Notes: generated from the letters alone by a model not told the origin. 64,000 nt of DNA from CAYQLY01 sp964418605 (GCA_964418605.1 CAYQLY010000009.1:53423-117422); one strand, 5' to 3'. Positions 25,833 through 35,493 are shown, counted from the stretch's first letter. A program made the numbers and translations.

Positions 25833-28538
25833 ATGAGAAACATATACAAAATAGCAACATTAGTCTTATCAACAATCTTAGTCAGCTCAATTACTTATGC
25901 CACTACCTACTATGCTAGGAATACAGGAGATTGGAATAGCGCAATGACCTGGGTAACAGGTGACTGTGCCAGCATGACGAATGCAACTGGAAGCTATCCT
26001 AAAGCGGGAGACTTGGCTGTATTATGCAATAATAAAACGGTAACAATCAAAGGCAATGAATCTGTTCAAGATATAAGTATTGACGATGGAACACTTGCTT
26101 TTGGAAACGGGGCAAACTATACCTTAACTATTTCTGGAAATCTTACTCTTAATAACAAAGGAATTCTGGAGTATACATTTAATTCTGGAAGACAGCATAC
26201 GCTTAGTATTGGGGGAAACTTGACTAATGAAGGGAAAGTAGATCTATTAAGTGATTCCAATGATTATGTCAGCATTACATTCAATGGTGCTTCTAACACG
26301 GTTGTATCTGGTGGGGGGCAATGGCGGTCTTTAGCCTTCATAACACTGAATAAAAGCACTAAAAACACAGTGTTAGACTTGCAAGACGCTGGTTTTTCTA
26401 ACGAACTCACTAAAGGGGCTAATACTATTTCAAAAACTTCAGTCGTACTTACAAGAGGTACACTAAAACACAATAATACAGGAACATTAGGGAATGTATA
26501 TGAAGCAGGGCTTACAAAGGCAGATATATTTCATATACCTTATGATGTGATTTTACAAGTAAGCAAAGGTGTAGTAGATAATCCTTCTACAGAATCAACC
26601 TATTTAAATGGAAAAATTATTGTGGATGGGGGAACATTAAATATCACATCTGGTTCTACTTTTCCTACCTATGAAGGATTACTGTATACTAATACCACAA
26701 ATTACGCAGAATTATACATTACATCAGGAACTCTAAATATAAGTGGTGCATTTACGAATCAAGGTAGTAGCTTAGTTGATTTTAACATGTCTGGCGGAAC
26801 TATGAATATATCTACCAACGGCGCAACAGGAGAAACGTTTTATTTAGTTTCTGATTGTAATTTTAACATGTCTGGTGGAACTATTATTATTCACAATAAA
26901 TCAAACTATACTCATCCTCTAATTGGACCTAAAGTCGATTTCAGTGTATGGGAAGCAAGCACCTATAATGTAACCGGTGGCACTATTCAGTTTGGTGGAT
27001 CTTCTTCTACAACTGCTCAAACATTTCGCCTAGATACAGATACCGAAATATTACCAAATATTGTTCTAGCAGGTCCGATGGGTAAAGGAGCTACTCTTCT
27101 TCCTTATGATGGTGGAGATCTTAAAATGATGAGTTTAAAAATTAATACAGGTAATACATTTGATATCCGAGATATTCAATTTTTTTATAATGACTCTAAA
27201 AAGTTAACCCTCACGTCTACTAACAATGGAGGTTATGCTTTTTCTAATAGTGGTACATTCACTGCTCGTACGAGTACAGTTATACTCAATGGAGCTGATC
27301 AAAGTATTTCAGGAAGTACAGCAACTAATTTTTACAATTTAACAATTAATAATATTACTGCTCTATTACCAGCTGCCACAACCTTCAATACCAATGCTAC
27401 GGTGACCAATACGCTTACGATGTTGAATGGGCTTATAAGTTTAAATAGCAACACATTGACATTAGGAACTTCTGCTGCAAGTACAGGAACATTAGCATAT
27501 ACTTCAGGTTGGATGGAAGGTGGTACATTTACACGATTCTTTTCTACAACTACCATTGCTGATGGTACCGGAACAACTAAAGGTTTTTTCCCTATGGGAA
27601 CTAAAACCGATGCACGTTCTTTTTATCTATCAGCCCCTACAACAGCACCTACAACTGGTGGTTCTGTATCAATATCTCATACCTCTACAAAAAAACGTAC
27701 AGCTGTTTCATTTCCAGATGGTATGGCTATGGTTCTTGCACGTCGAGATGACCCATGGAGTATAACTTCTAATCTAGTTGGTGGAACTTATAACTTAGTA
27801 GCAGGTGGTACTGGCTTCCCTGGTATAGGCAATATTGCTAATCTAAGACTTACTTTGAACACTAGCGTAGTAGGAACTGCTGGAACCAATACAGGAACTA
27901 ATGCAAATCCACAGGTACAACGTACAGGTCTTAGTGCTGGGCAGCTTTCTAATAACTTCTTCATTAGTTCTGTAGACATTATTAACTCACCATTACCTGT
28001 AGAGCTTACAGCCTTTTATGCGCACCCTCTATCTGAAACAATCACTATCTTTTGGACTACAGCTAGTGAAAAGAATAATGCTTCTTTCGAAGTATTAAAA
28101 AGTACAGATGGCATCACATTTAGTACAATTGCCACTATACAAGGAAAAGGCAATTCCAATACAACAACTAACTATGAAACAACTGATGCGTATCCATTAA
28201 ATGGAACGAGCTACTACCAGCTCAAACAAATAGATTATGATGGTCACATTAATTATTCTTCTATTATTTCAGGTGAGTGGTCAACAAGTGGATTCCAGAT
28301 TTATCCTAGCCCAGTAGAAGCTAATCAGTCTTTACATATCTTAATTCCAATAAGCATGAGCGAAACTCATCTTAAATTAACTACATTATACGGAGATATT
28401 GTATTTGAAAAAACAATCCAGCCTTCTACTCAAAGTGAATTAGTAGAAATTAACTGTGTTCATTTATCTTCTGGTATCTATATAGTCAATAGTTCAAATG
28501 GAACAAACCAGTGGAAAAAGAAAATAATTATAAAATAA
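25833..28538 (+). CDS. Large T9SS-exported surface protein, paralogue of 13447-16257
   Basis: 901-residue secreted protein. The signal peptide (ATLVLSTILVSSITYATTYYA) is followed by GDWNSAMTWVTGDC, matching the N-terminal module of the minus-strand paralogue. The middle is rich in repeated beta strands with MSGGT, SGTLNISG and LTLNNKG units, typical of a parallel beta-helix. At about 740-810 there is a fibronectin-like domain (LPVELTAFYAHPLSETITIFWTTASEKNNASFEV) common before T9SS tails. The C-terminal sorting domain includes FQIYPSPVEANQSLHI and LSSGIYIVNSSNG, ending KKKIIIK. A role as adhesin or surface-layer protein is inferred. No catalytic site is seen. Confidence 0.88.
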   Translation: MRNIYKIATLVLSTILVSSITYATTYYARNTGDWNSAMTWVTGDCASMTNATGSYPKAGDLAVLCNNKTVTIKGNESVQDISIDDGTLAFGNGANYTLTISGNLTLNNKGILEYTFNSGRQHTLSIGGNLTNEGKVDLLSDSNDYVSITFNGASNTVVSGGGQWRSLAFITLNKSTKNTVLDLQDAGFSNELTKGANTISKTSVVLTRGTLKHNNTGTLGNVYEAGLTKADIFHIPYDVILQVSKGVVDNPSTESTYLNGKIIVDGGTLNITSGSTFPTYEGLLYTNTTNYAELYITSGTLNISGAFTNQGSSLVDFNMSGGTMNISTNGATGETFYLVSDCNFNMSGGTIIIHNKSNYTHPLIGPKVDFSVWEASTYNVTGGTIQFGGSSSTTAQTFRLDTDTEILPNIVLAGPMGKGATLLPYDGGDLKMMSLKINTGNTFDIRDIQFFYNDSKKLTLTSTNNGGYAFSNSGTFTARTSTVILNGADQSISGSTATNFYNLTINNITALLPAATTFNTNATVTNTLTMLNGLISLNSNTLTLGTSAASTGTLAYTSGWMEGGTFTRFFSTTTIADGTGTTKGFFPMGTKTDARSFYLSAPTTAPTTGGSVSISHTSTKKRTAVSFPDGMAMVLARRDDPWSITSNLVGGTYNLVAGGTGFPGIGNIANLRLTLNTSVVGTAGTNTGTNANPQVQRTGLSAGQLSNNFFISSVDIINSPLPVELTAFYAHPLSETITIFWTTASEKNNASFEVLKSTDGITFSTIATIQGKGNSNTTTNYETTDAYPLNGTSYYQLKQIDYDGHINYSSIISGEWSTSGFQIYPSPVEANQSLHILIPISMSETHLKLTTLYGDIVFEKTIQPSTQSELVEINCVHLSSGIYIVNSSNGTNQWKKKIIIK

Positions 28539-28556
28539 CAAACTGTATAGTTTTTT

Positions 28557-28593
28557 AAAAAAAGAGAGGCTGATTTTGGTCTCTCTTTTTTTT
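28557..28593 (+). terminator. Terminator after the T9SS substrate gene
   Basis: Stem AAAAAAGAGAG / CTCTCTTTTTT with a loop of about 12 bases and a T run. Confidence 0.8.
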
Positions 28594-28611
28594 ATTACAC
28601 TTATAAAAACC

Positions 28612-28619
28612 TATATTTG
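28612..28619 (+). promoter_or_regulatory. -7 promoter box of the cobalamin-riboswitch transcript
   Basis: TATATTTG, a perfect TAnnTTTG match immediately upstream of the riboswitch. Confidence 0.65.
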
Positions 28620-28627
28620 CTACAAGT

Positions 28628-28790
28628 AAGTATAGGTGTTCGCAAGAACTTAATAGGGAATTTCGTGTAAAACGAAAGCTGTTCCCGCAACTGTAACCTC
28701 TACAAAGCTGTTATCAACAAAGTCACTCTTTTTAAAAAAGGGGAAGACCATAACAGTGAGGCAAGCCAGGAGACCTACCTGTACATTAAA
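28628..28790 (+). promoter_or_regulatory. Cobalamin (B12) riboswitch
   Basis: Leader RNA that binds adenosylcobalamin or a related cobalamin and represses B12 uptake genes. Consensus pieces are present in order: AGGTGTTCG near the 5' side, AATAGGGAA, the GCTGTTCCCGCAACTGTAACC core, and the B12 box GCCAGGAGACC at 28765-28775. It sits about 120 bases before the btuB ATG. The intervening sequence contains GCGCTTTCGGGTAAAAAGC, which may form the expression platform that sequesters the start region. Confidence 0.93.
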
Positions 28791-28911
28791 TTTCTTTTAA
28801 GCGCTTTCGGGTAAAAAGCAGAAAGGATGAGTGTCTTATATTATCCAAAGACATGTCTTCGTTTTTAAATTCCTGAATAGCTCTTAAGAAAGTTAAACTT
28901 TTACCTCATTA

Positions 28912-30807
28912 ATGAGTTATATATATAAAATTTTTGTTTTATTTTTTCTTCTCCATCTACAACTTTTAGCAGTAGGGCAGCAAGATACTATTCAGCTCAA
29001 AGAAATACAGATTACTACTCCAGCACAACGTGGTATATATACCCATGGCTATAAAATCATAAACTTAGATTCTAGTAGCTCCCTATTACAATCCCAATCA
29101 CTTTCCTATATCCTATCTCTCCAACCATCTTTATTTATTAAATCCTATGGCAATGGGATGCTATCCACACTATCTATTCGAGGATCAAGCTCTACACATA
29201 CGGCTTTATTATGGAATGGTATTAATATTAATTTACCAACAGTTGGACAAACAGACTTCAGTTTAATAGCGTTGTCAACAGCCGATCATATTTCAATGAC
29301 GTATGGTGGCTCAAGTGCATTGGTAGGGAGTGATGGAATTGGAGGAAGTATCAATATATCCTCTTCCATTCCTAAAGAGTGGAATAAATCCAATGAATTA
29401 AACATAAGTCAATCCATTGGTAGCTTTAAAAATATCTATTCTTCTTTACATTTCTCTTCTATAAGGAAAAAAACAAGCCATTCAATTAAAGCATACCGCT
29501 CATATTGTGAAAACCAATTTCCATTTAAGAATATTACTAAACCAGGCTCGCCTATTGAAAAACAACAGAACGCTGATTTTTATCAATATGGGTATACCGA
29601 AGATTTTCATGTCAAACTCACTAACCGACAGCTTCTTTCTATACATGCATGGGCAACATATATGAATCGAGCTATACAACCAAGCATGTTCAACAATACA
29701 ATTACAAATGAAAAACAAGAGGATGCTAATGTAAGAGGATTACTTTCTTACCAATACGAATCATCTATAGGTTATCTTACCTGCAAGATAGCTTATCTAT
29801 ACGACTGGATTGCCTATAGCAATCCACTGCTAGGGCGATTTATTTATCAAACCCACCGCCTAACAGGAACAGCAGAGCAAGATATAAAAAAGTTTAAAAA
29901 AACAGCCTTTAAAATTGGCGGCATATTCAATCATGTCAAAGGCATAGCAAATGAATATGAAGAAGAAATCACTGAATTACGCTATGATATTTATCTCTCT
30001 ACAGAGTATAGACCATCCGAACGCCTCCAATTATCTATGACCTTAAGACAACCTTTTGTTAATAACAGTTCATTACCTCTAATTCCATCCATCGGTGCAG
30101 ACTACCGCGTATTTCAAAAACACAATTATACCATCCACATCAAATCAACTCTATCTAAATCTTACAGATTACCTACTTTAAATGAACGCTACTGGAAACC
30201 AGGTGGAAATCCAGATATCAAACCCGAAGAATCTATCGGTTATGAAACAGGATTTACCATTCAAAAAAGTAGTTCTATGATTGAGCATCAAGTTGAGCTA
30301 AGCCATTACAATTACACTGTAAAAAATTGGATTTTATGGCTTCCATATGCGTTTTATTTTAAATCTGAAAATATTGAAAAAGTACAAAATTATGGATTTG
30401 AATTTTTATATAATTTATCTTATAATTTAAAAAGCATTAAACTGCAATCAAGCGCCAGCTATAGCTATACAAGAACATTTTACATAGAACAAAATAATGA
30501 AAAAAAACAACTCCCTTATATTCCTTTTCACAGTGGAACAATACACCATTCGATTTCATATAAACAGACTAAATTACATATAAATTGCTCATTTTCAGGA
30601 TATAAAAACATATCTACTAGTTCGAAATCAACCCCTATTCAACTGATTGATTTGGGCGTAGAAAAAAAATTCAACCTTAAAAAAGAATCGTATTTATGCC
30701 TATCATTCTATATCAATAATATACTTAATCAGGCTTACCAATTATATGAATATAAATCTATTCCAGGAATTAATTATAATTTATCTATACTTTTTAAAAT
30801 TAAATAA
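28912..30807 (+). CDS. btuB: TonB-dependent cobalamin receptor BtuB-like
   Basis: 631-residue outer-membrane transporter. A signal peptide ending AVGQQ precedes a short TonB-box region (DTIQLKEIQITTP) and a plug domain with LSTLSIRGSSSTHTALLWNGININLP and GGSSALVGSDGIGGSINISSS. The rest is a 22-strand barrel pattern containing the late motif LSKSYRLPTLNERYWKPGGNPDIKPEES, which is typical of TonB receptors. Vitamin B12 as substrate is inferred from the riboswitch in its leader. A BtuG-like lipoprotein gene follows 19 bases downstream in the same transcript. Confidence 0.92.
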   Translation: MSYIYKIFVLFFLLHLQLLAVGQQDTIQLKEIQITTPAQRGIYTHGYKIINLDSSSSLLQSQSLSYILSLQPSLFIKSYGNGMLSTLSIRGSSSTHTALLWNGININLPTVGQTDFSLIALSTADHISMTYGGSSALVGSDGIGGSINISSSIPKEWNKSNELNISQSIGSFKNIYSSLHFSSIRKKTSHSIKAYRSYCENQFPFKNITKPGSPIEKQQNADFYQYGYTEDFHVKLTNRQLLSIHAWATYMNRAIQPSMFNNTITNEKQEDANVRGLLSYQYESSIGYLTCKIAYLYDWIAYSNPLLGRFIYQTHRLTGTAEQDIKKFKKTAFKIGGIFNHVKGIANEYEEEITELRYDIYLSTEYRPSERLQLSMTLRQPFVNNSSLPLIPSIGADYRVFQKHNYTIHIKSTLSKSYRLPTLNERYWKPGGNPDIKPEESIGYETGFTIQKSSSMIEHQVELSHYNYTVKNWILWLPYAFYFKSENIEKVQNYGFEFLYNLSYNLKSIKLQSSASYSYTRTFYIEQNNEKKQLPYIPFHSGTIHHSISYKQTKLHINCSFSGYKNISTSSKSTPIQLIDLGVEKKFNLKKESYLCLSFYINNILNQAYQLYEYKSIPGINYNLSILFKIK

Positions 30808-30826
30808 AAATTAAAAAATAAAAAAC

Positions 30827-31894
30827 ATGAAAAAAATAATTTTAAATTTAGCAGCAATCATCGCTTTATGGACAGGATGTAACCCTAAAAAAGAAACCGC
30901 CCCTACCCCATCCGGGAAATTCAAAGAGGGTTTTTTTATTTTAAATGAAGGGAACTTTAACAAAGGAAATGCGAGTATTGATTTTTATCCAACTGCAACA
31001 AGCGAAATCGATACTGATATTTTTAAAAAAGTGAATCAACGACCACTCGGCGATGTACTTCAAGATTTCTATATCCATGAAGATAAAGGATTTATCATTG
31101 TCAACAACAGCCATAAAATGGAAATAGTAGACATAAATACGTTTGAATCCAAAGCCGTGATTGAGAACTTGTCACTCCCACGTTGTATTAGAGTAGCAAA
31201 TGGCAAAGCCTACATCAGCGAAACAGTAGACTACACAGGATCGAAAGGAAAAGTATCAATAATTAATATTGAAAACAATACAATCATTAAATCTTTAACC
31301 GTAGGCATAAACCCTGACAAAATGCTTACCCTAAACAATAAACTTTTTTTAGTTAACTCTGGTGAAAATACAGTTTCAGTTATTAATACAACTACAGATG
31401 AATTAGAAAAATCAATTGAAGTTAATCAAAACCCGAATAGCTTAGTTTACGACGGGGAATATCTATGGGTATTATGTGGAGGTAAAAAAGTATACCTCAC
31501 AGATTGGACTGGAATTAATGAAGCATTAAGCACCGCTGGGTCATTACAAAAGATAAATCCAGCTACTGGCGAATTGGTTAAAACTATTCCATTGGATTCT
31601 AAAATCATAACCCCTAACTACCTCAACTACGTAGGAAATAAAAAATTAATTTACGCTTACGGTGAAAAAATCATGGCTTATGATAGTAATACTGACAAAA
31701 CAATTACACTCATCGAAGAAGCTAAAAATACATATGGTTTAAATACCGATCCTTCTAGTCAACGCTTATACAGAGCAGATCACAATGGGTTCCAAAAAAA
31801 TAGTACAGTATATTGCTATACACTAGATGGGCAACTAGTTTATTCATTTTCTAGTGGAATTGGAACAAACGAGTTTATTTTCTACAACCAATAA
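30827..31894 (+). CDS. BtuG-like surface lipoprotein with YncE/beta-propeller repeats
   Basis: 355-residue lipoprotein: signal peptide with lipobox LWTGC (Cys about residue 18). The mature part has repeated beta-propeller-like units, for example GFFILNEGNFNKGNASIDFY, GKVSIINIENNTIIKSLTVG and LFLVNSGENTVSVINTTTDELEKSI. In gut Bacteroides a surface lipoprotein of this architecture, BtuG, binds B12 very tightly and works with BtuB; the adjacent btuB and upstream cobalamin riboswitch support the same role here. The family label is by architecture and context, not alignment. Confidence 0.8.
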   Translation: MKKIILNLAAIIALWTGCNPKKETAPTPSGKFKEGFFILNEGNFNKGNASIDFYPTATSEIDTDIFKKVNQRPLGDVLQDFYIHEDKGFIIVNNSHKMEIVDINTFESKAVIENLSLPRCIRVANGKAYISETVDYTGSKGKVSIINIENNTIIKSLTVGINPDKMLTLNNKLFLVNSGENTVSVINTTTDELEKSIEVNQNPNSLVYDGEYLWVLCGGKKVYLTDWTGINEALSTAGSLQKINPATGELVKTIPLDSKIITPNYLNYVGNKKLIYAYGEKIMAYDSNTDKTITLIEEAKNTYGLNTDPSSQRLYRADHNGFQKNSTVYCYTLDGQLVYSFSSGIGTNEFIFYNQ

Positions 31895-31905
31895 CTTGCC
31901 TATTT

Positions 31906-31945
31906 ATAAAGCCCCATTAGACTACAAGAGGGGCTTTATTTTTAA
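31906..31945 (+). terminator. Terminator of the btuB operon
   Basis: Stem ATAAAGCCCC / GGGGCTTTAT with a 14-base loop and a T-rich tail. Confidence 0.85.
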
Positions 31946-32003
31946 ATAGAGTCGTATTTGATTTTTAATTAAAATATTCGCTATCTTTCAGTTTTACTAT
32001 ATC

Positions 32004-32861
32004 ATGGAGCATTTGAAAAAATCAATTCCTGATCTAAAAAAGATAGCATCTCAAATTCGAAGAGATATTTTACGGATGGTCCATGGGGCAAAATCAGGCC
32101 ATCCAGGAGGCTCATTAGGTTGTGTAGAGTTTTTTACCCTACTCTATTTTGATATCATGAAACATCATCCTTCCACTTTCACAATGGATGGAAGAAATGA
32201 AGACCTATTTTTTTTATCAAATGGACATATTTCTCCAGTTTGGTACAGTACACTAGCACGATGTGGTTATTTTAACCTGAACGAACTTTCGACTTTCCGA
32301 AAAATAAATTCACGTTTACAAGGACATCCGGCTACTAAAGAAAAACTACCTGGTATTCGTGTTGCATCCGGATCATTAGGACAAGGATTATCTGTAGCCA
32401 TTGGAGCAGCGCAAACAAAAAAATTAAATAATGATCCGCATCTTATATTTGTATTAATGGGCGATGGAGAACAACAAGAAGGCCAGATCTGGGAAGCTGC
32501 GATGTATGCTGCACATCATAAAATCGATAATATCATTGCAACAATTGACGTCAATGGACAACAAATAGATGGACCTGTTGATCAAATCTTATCCTTAAAA
32601 AATTTAAAAGCCAAATGGGAGGCTTTTGGTTGGGTAGTAATAGAGTCCAATGGCAACAATATAGAAAATCTTTTAGAGATACTTCATAAAGGAATAAATT
32701 TATTAGGTCAAGGAAAACCCGTGATCAATTTAATGACAACAGAAATGGGTCATGGGGTGGATTTCATGGCTAATTCACATAAATGGCATGGGGTGGCTCC
32801 TACTGATGAGCAACTTACTCGTGCACTAGAACAATTAACTGAGACAATAGGCGATTATTAA
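32004..32861 (+). CDS. Transketolase, N-terminal subunit
   Basis: 285-residue thiamine-diphosphate-binding half of a split transketolase of the non-oxidative pentose phosphate pathway. Clear features are GHPGGSLGCVEF, SNGHISPVWYSTLA, GSLGQGLSVAIGAA, and the ThDP/metal motif GDGEQQEGQIWEA followed about 26 residues later by DVNGQ, then ShKWHGVAPT. The C-terminal pyrimidine-binding and transferase half is not encoded downstream: the next gene is an acyl-CoA ligase 18 bases away. The partner subunit must lie elsewhere. Confidence 0.93.
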   Translation: MEHLKKSIPDLKKIASQIRRDILRMVHGAKSGHPGGSLGCVEFFTLLYFDIMKHHPSTFTMDGRNEDLFFLSNGHISPVWYSTLARCGYFNLNELSTFRKINSRLQGHPATKEKLPGIRVASGSLGQGLSVAIGAAQTKKLNNDPHLIFVLMGDGEQQEGQIWEAAMYAAHHKIDNIIATIDVNGQQIDGPVDQILSLKNLKAKWEAFGWVVIESNGNNIENLLEILHKGINLLGQGKPVINLMTTEMGHGVDFMANSHKWHGVAPTDEQLTRALEQLTETIGDY

Positions 32862-32878
32862 GTTTACTAAAAAATAGT

Positions 32879-34552
32879 ATGAATACATCTCAACCTTGGT
32901 TTAAAAATTATCCTACAGGAGTACCATTCGAAATTAATCCAGAAAAATATGAAAGTATTCTGGAGTTATTAGAAGAGTGTTTCGAAAAATACGCAGATCT
33001 TCCAGCCTTTGTGAATATGGGAAAAGCACTAACCTATCGAGAGGTTGATACACTTTCCAAGCGATTTGCAGGATATCTTCAACATGAAATGAAGTTACAA
33101 CCTGGAGATCGCATTGCTATACAACTTCCTAATCTATTACAATACCCTATCGTATTATTCGGAGCACTTCGAGCTGGGTGTGTTGTAGTAAATACAAATC
33201 CACTTTATACTCCACGCGAAATGGAATACCAATTTAACGATGCTGGGGTAAAAGCTGTCATTATATTAGCTAACTTCGCTACGAACTTAGAAAAAATTAT
33301 TTCACACACTCTGATTGAAAAAGTTATCATCACTGAAATTGGAGATATGCTGGGTGGTCTAAAAGGCAAGATTGTAAACTTCGTGGTAAAATATATCAAA
33401 AAAATGGTTCCTTCATACCATTTACCACACGCCCTATCTCTACGAAAAATTTTAAATGAACACCACGAATCAAACTATAAAAGTAGATCAATCAAAGGCA
33501 AAGACTTAGCCTTCCTTCAATACACTGGTGGAACAACCGGCGTATCTAAAGGCGCGATGCTCAGCCATCGAAACATTATAGCTAATGTAGAGCAATGCAG
33601 CGCTTGGTGGCTCAACATACTTAAAGAAAAGGAGGAGATCGTTATTACACCTCTTCCACTTTATCATATTTTTTCATTGACCGTCAATGCACTTTGTATG
33701 AGTAAAATAGGCGCTAAAAATATATTAATTACCAACCCAAAAGATCTCAAAGGATTTATCAAAGAAATTAAAAAATATCCTTTTACTGTTTTAACCGGTG
33801 TAAATACGTTATTTAATGGTATGCTGCATCGACCTGAATTTAAAAGTATAGATTTTTCTCATATCAGAGCCATTATTGCAGGCGGAATGGCTCTCCAGCG
33901 ACCTGTTGCTGAAAAATGGAAACAGATGACTAACACCACTATTTCTGAAGGCTATGGACTAACAGAAACATCTCCCGTACTTTGCTGCAATCCAGTAAAC
34001 GGTCAAGACTATCCAGGAACAATTGGTTTTCCATTCCCCAATACCGATCTTAAAGTGATTGATGATGATGGCAATGATCTAGGTATTGAAAAAGTAGGCG
34101 AATTATGCGTAAAGGGGCCTCAAGTGATGGCTGGATATTGGAATAAACCTGAGGAAACCACACACGCACTCCAAGATGGTTGGTTTAAAACAGGTGATAT
34201 AGGTATGATACTAGAAAATGGTACAATCAAAATTGTAGACCGAAAAAAAGACATGATTGTTGTATCTGGGTTTAAAGTATTCCCGAATGAAATTGAGGAT
34301 ATCTTTTCAAAACATCCAGGTGTATTGGAGGTTGCAGCCATTGGTGTACCTGATGAAAAATCAACAGAGGCTGTAAAGGTGTTTATTGTAAAAAAAGACC
34401 CTAAACTAACCGAGCAAGACCTTCGACTATTTGCTGAAGAAAACTTCACACACTATAAACTTCCCAAATATTACGAGTTTCGAACGGAACTTCCCAAGAC
34501 TAATGTAGGTAAAATTTTACGCCGAAAATTAAAAGAAGAAACTACCAAATAA
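32879..34552 (+). CDS. Long-chain fatty-acid-CoA ligase (FadD-like)
   Basis: 557-residue AMP-forming acyl-CoA synthetase of the ANL superfamily. Motifs: the P-loop LQYTGGTTGVSKGAMLSH, PLYHIFSL, EGYGLTETSPV (adenylate-forming motif), GWFKTGDIG and the late KIVDRKKDMIVVSGFKVFPNEIED, ending PKTNVGKILRRKL with the catalytic lysine. Length and the FadD-type N-terminus (PWFKNYPTGVPFEINP) indicate medium-to-long fatty acids. It is probably co-transcribed with the transketolase subunit gene. Confidence 0.94.
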   Translation: MNTSQPWFKNYPTGVPFEINPEKYESILELLEECFEKYADLPAFVNMGKALTYREVDTLSKRFAGYLQHEMKLQPGDRIAIQLPNLLQYPIVLFGALRAGCVVVNTNPLYTPREMEYQFNDAGVKAVIILANFATNLEKIISHTLIEKVIITEIGDMLGGLKGKIVNFVVKYIKKMVPSYHLPHALSLRKILNEHHESNYKSRSIKGKDLAFLQYTGGTTGVSKGAMLSHRNIIANVEQCSAWWLNILKEKEEIVITPLPLYHIFSLTVNALCMSKIGAKNILITNPKDLKGFIKEIKKYPFTVLTGVNTLFNGMLHRPEFKSIDFSHIRAIIAGGMALQRPVAEKWKQMTNTTISEGYGLTETSPVLCCNPVNGQDYPGTIGFPFPNTDLKVIDDDGNDLGIEKVGELCVKGPQVMAGYWNKPEETTHALQDGWFKTGDIGMILENGTIKIVDRKKDMIVVSGFKVFPNEIEDIFSKHPGVLEVAAIGVPDEKSTEAVKVFIVKKDPKLTEQDLRLFAEENFTHYKLPKYYEFRTELPKTNVGKILRRKLKEETTK

Positions 34553-34554
34553 TA

Positions 34555-35283
34555 CTAATCGGTAGGCGATTGATGTAAAGCTAAATATTTTATAAAATTA
34601 CGTTTGACAATTGGAAGAATTGTTTCATGAAAAGGATAATCTATATTAACCTCAATAATATAGCTAGCGGGTACAGGCAAATGTTTATACCGTTTTACTA
34701 AACTTATTTTAAGCGCCTCAGGTGTTGAAGTTAACGTTCGCTTTACCGATTCTATATAAGATGTATGAATGCCTCTATACCTTCCTAATGAACTTTCAAA
34801 AAATGTAATCTGATATTGATAAATAGATGTCATATCTACGTTTAACTGCTGCAGAAAAAAATAGCCTTCATCTGTATATAAAACATTTATACCAACAGGA
34901 CCAATTTGAATATGTTCTTGAACAAATTCATAAATATCTTTACCATCATTTACAACCTCCTCCAATTGAGGTATAGCAAAATGAACAATCTCCTCTAACT
35001 CTTTCATCATGTCATCATCTTGTACTATCTTTTCATAAATCAATTCAAGATTTCTTAAATCTGCTAGAGTTAATTTTTGAGGAAAAGAATCATAAACAAG
35101 TGTTTTATTTTTTTTAAAAGACACTAAATTTTGGTAATGTACAACCAGATCAGATAAATAAGGATACAACCTATATTGATCAAACTCTTTCTTAACTTCT
35201 TTTAAGTACGCAAGTAAAGTATATTTTTTATACTCAAAATCGATCAATCCGCTAGTTAACCAATCTTTTTTTAAATTTTTCAT
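34555..35283 (-). CDS. Hypothetical cytoplasmic protein
   Basis: 242-residue protein of a family I cannot name with certainty. It has no signal peptide. It has a helical N-terminal half (DFEYKKYTLLAYLKEVKKEFDQYRLYPYLSDL) and a beta-rich C-terminal half with LGRYRGIHTSYIESVKRT and VPASYIIEVNIDYPFHETILP. ATG 35283 (MKNLKKDW) is preferred over the ORF start 12 codons upstream. The gene is convergent with fadD and divergent from groES. Confidence 0.7.
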   Translation of the reverse strand: MKNLKKDWLTSGLIDFEYKKYTLLAYLKEVKKEFDQYRLYPYLSDLVVHYQNLVSFKKNKTLVYDSFPQKLTLADLRNLELIYEKIVQDDDMMKELEEIVHFAIPQLEEVVNDGKDIYEFVQEHIQIGPVGINVLYTDEGYFFLQQLNVDMTSIYQYQITFFESSLGRYRGIHTSYIESVKRTLTSTPEALKISLVKRYKHLPVPASYIIEVNIDYPFHETILPIVKRNFIKYLALHQSPTD

Positions 35284-35345
35284 ATCGTTTAAATAGTATA
35301 AATTATAAATAAAATACAATGTTTAATAGGCATAAAAAGAAAAAA

Positions 35346-35428
35346 TGGCATAAACAGTACAGCATAATGCCACAATGCTGTAAATTTGTCCTGCTTTTCA
35401 TACGATTTTTTAGCCAAAAAGGTTTGGC
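35346..35428 (+). promoter_or_regulatory. groESL promoter region with inverted repeats
   Basis: Two interleaved inverted repeats, TGGCAT (35346) / ATGCCA (35367) and ACAGCAT (35359) / ATGCTGT (35375), abut a perfect -7 box TAAATTTG at 35381-35388. A third, GCCAAA (35413) / TTTGGC (35423), lies downstream. The HrcA operator CIRCE (TTAGCACTC-N9-GAGTGCTAA) is not seen. These repeats could be operators for a different heat-shock regulator or RNA structures. Confidence 0.5.
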
Positions 35429-35493
35429 ACAAAAATGGATAGACTAGCAATGAATTGAACTTCTTTTAAATTTTAAAAAAACATACACGAACT

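Noticed and set aside
35423..35440. Sigma-54-like promoter (TTTGGCAC plus a downstream TGGAT)
   Set aside because: The -12 element lacks TTGC, and a good TAnnTTTG box is present nearby; the GGCAC is part of an inverted repeat.
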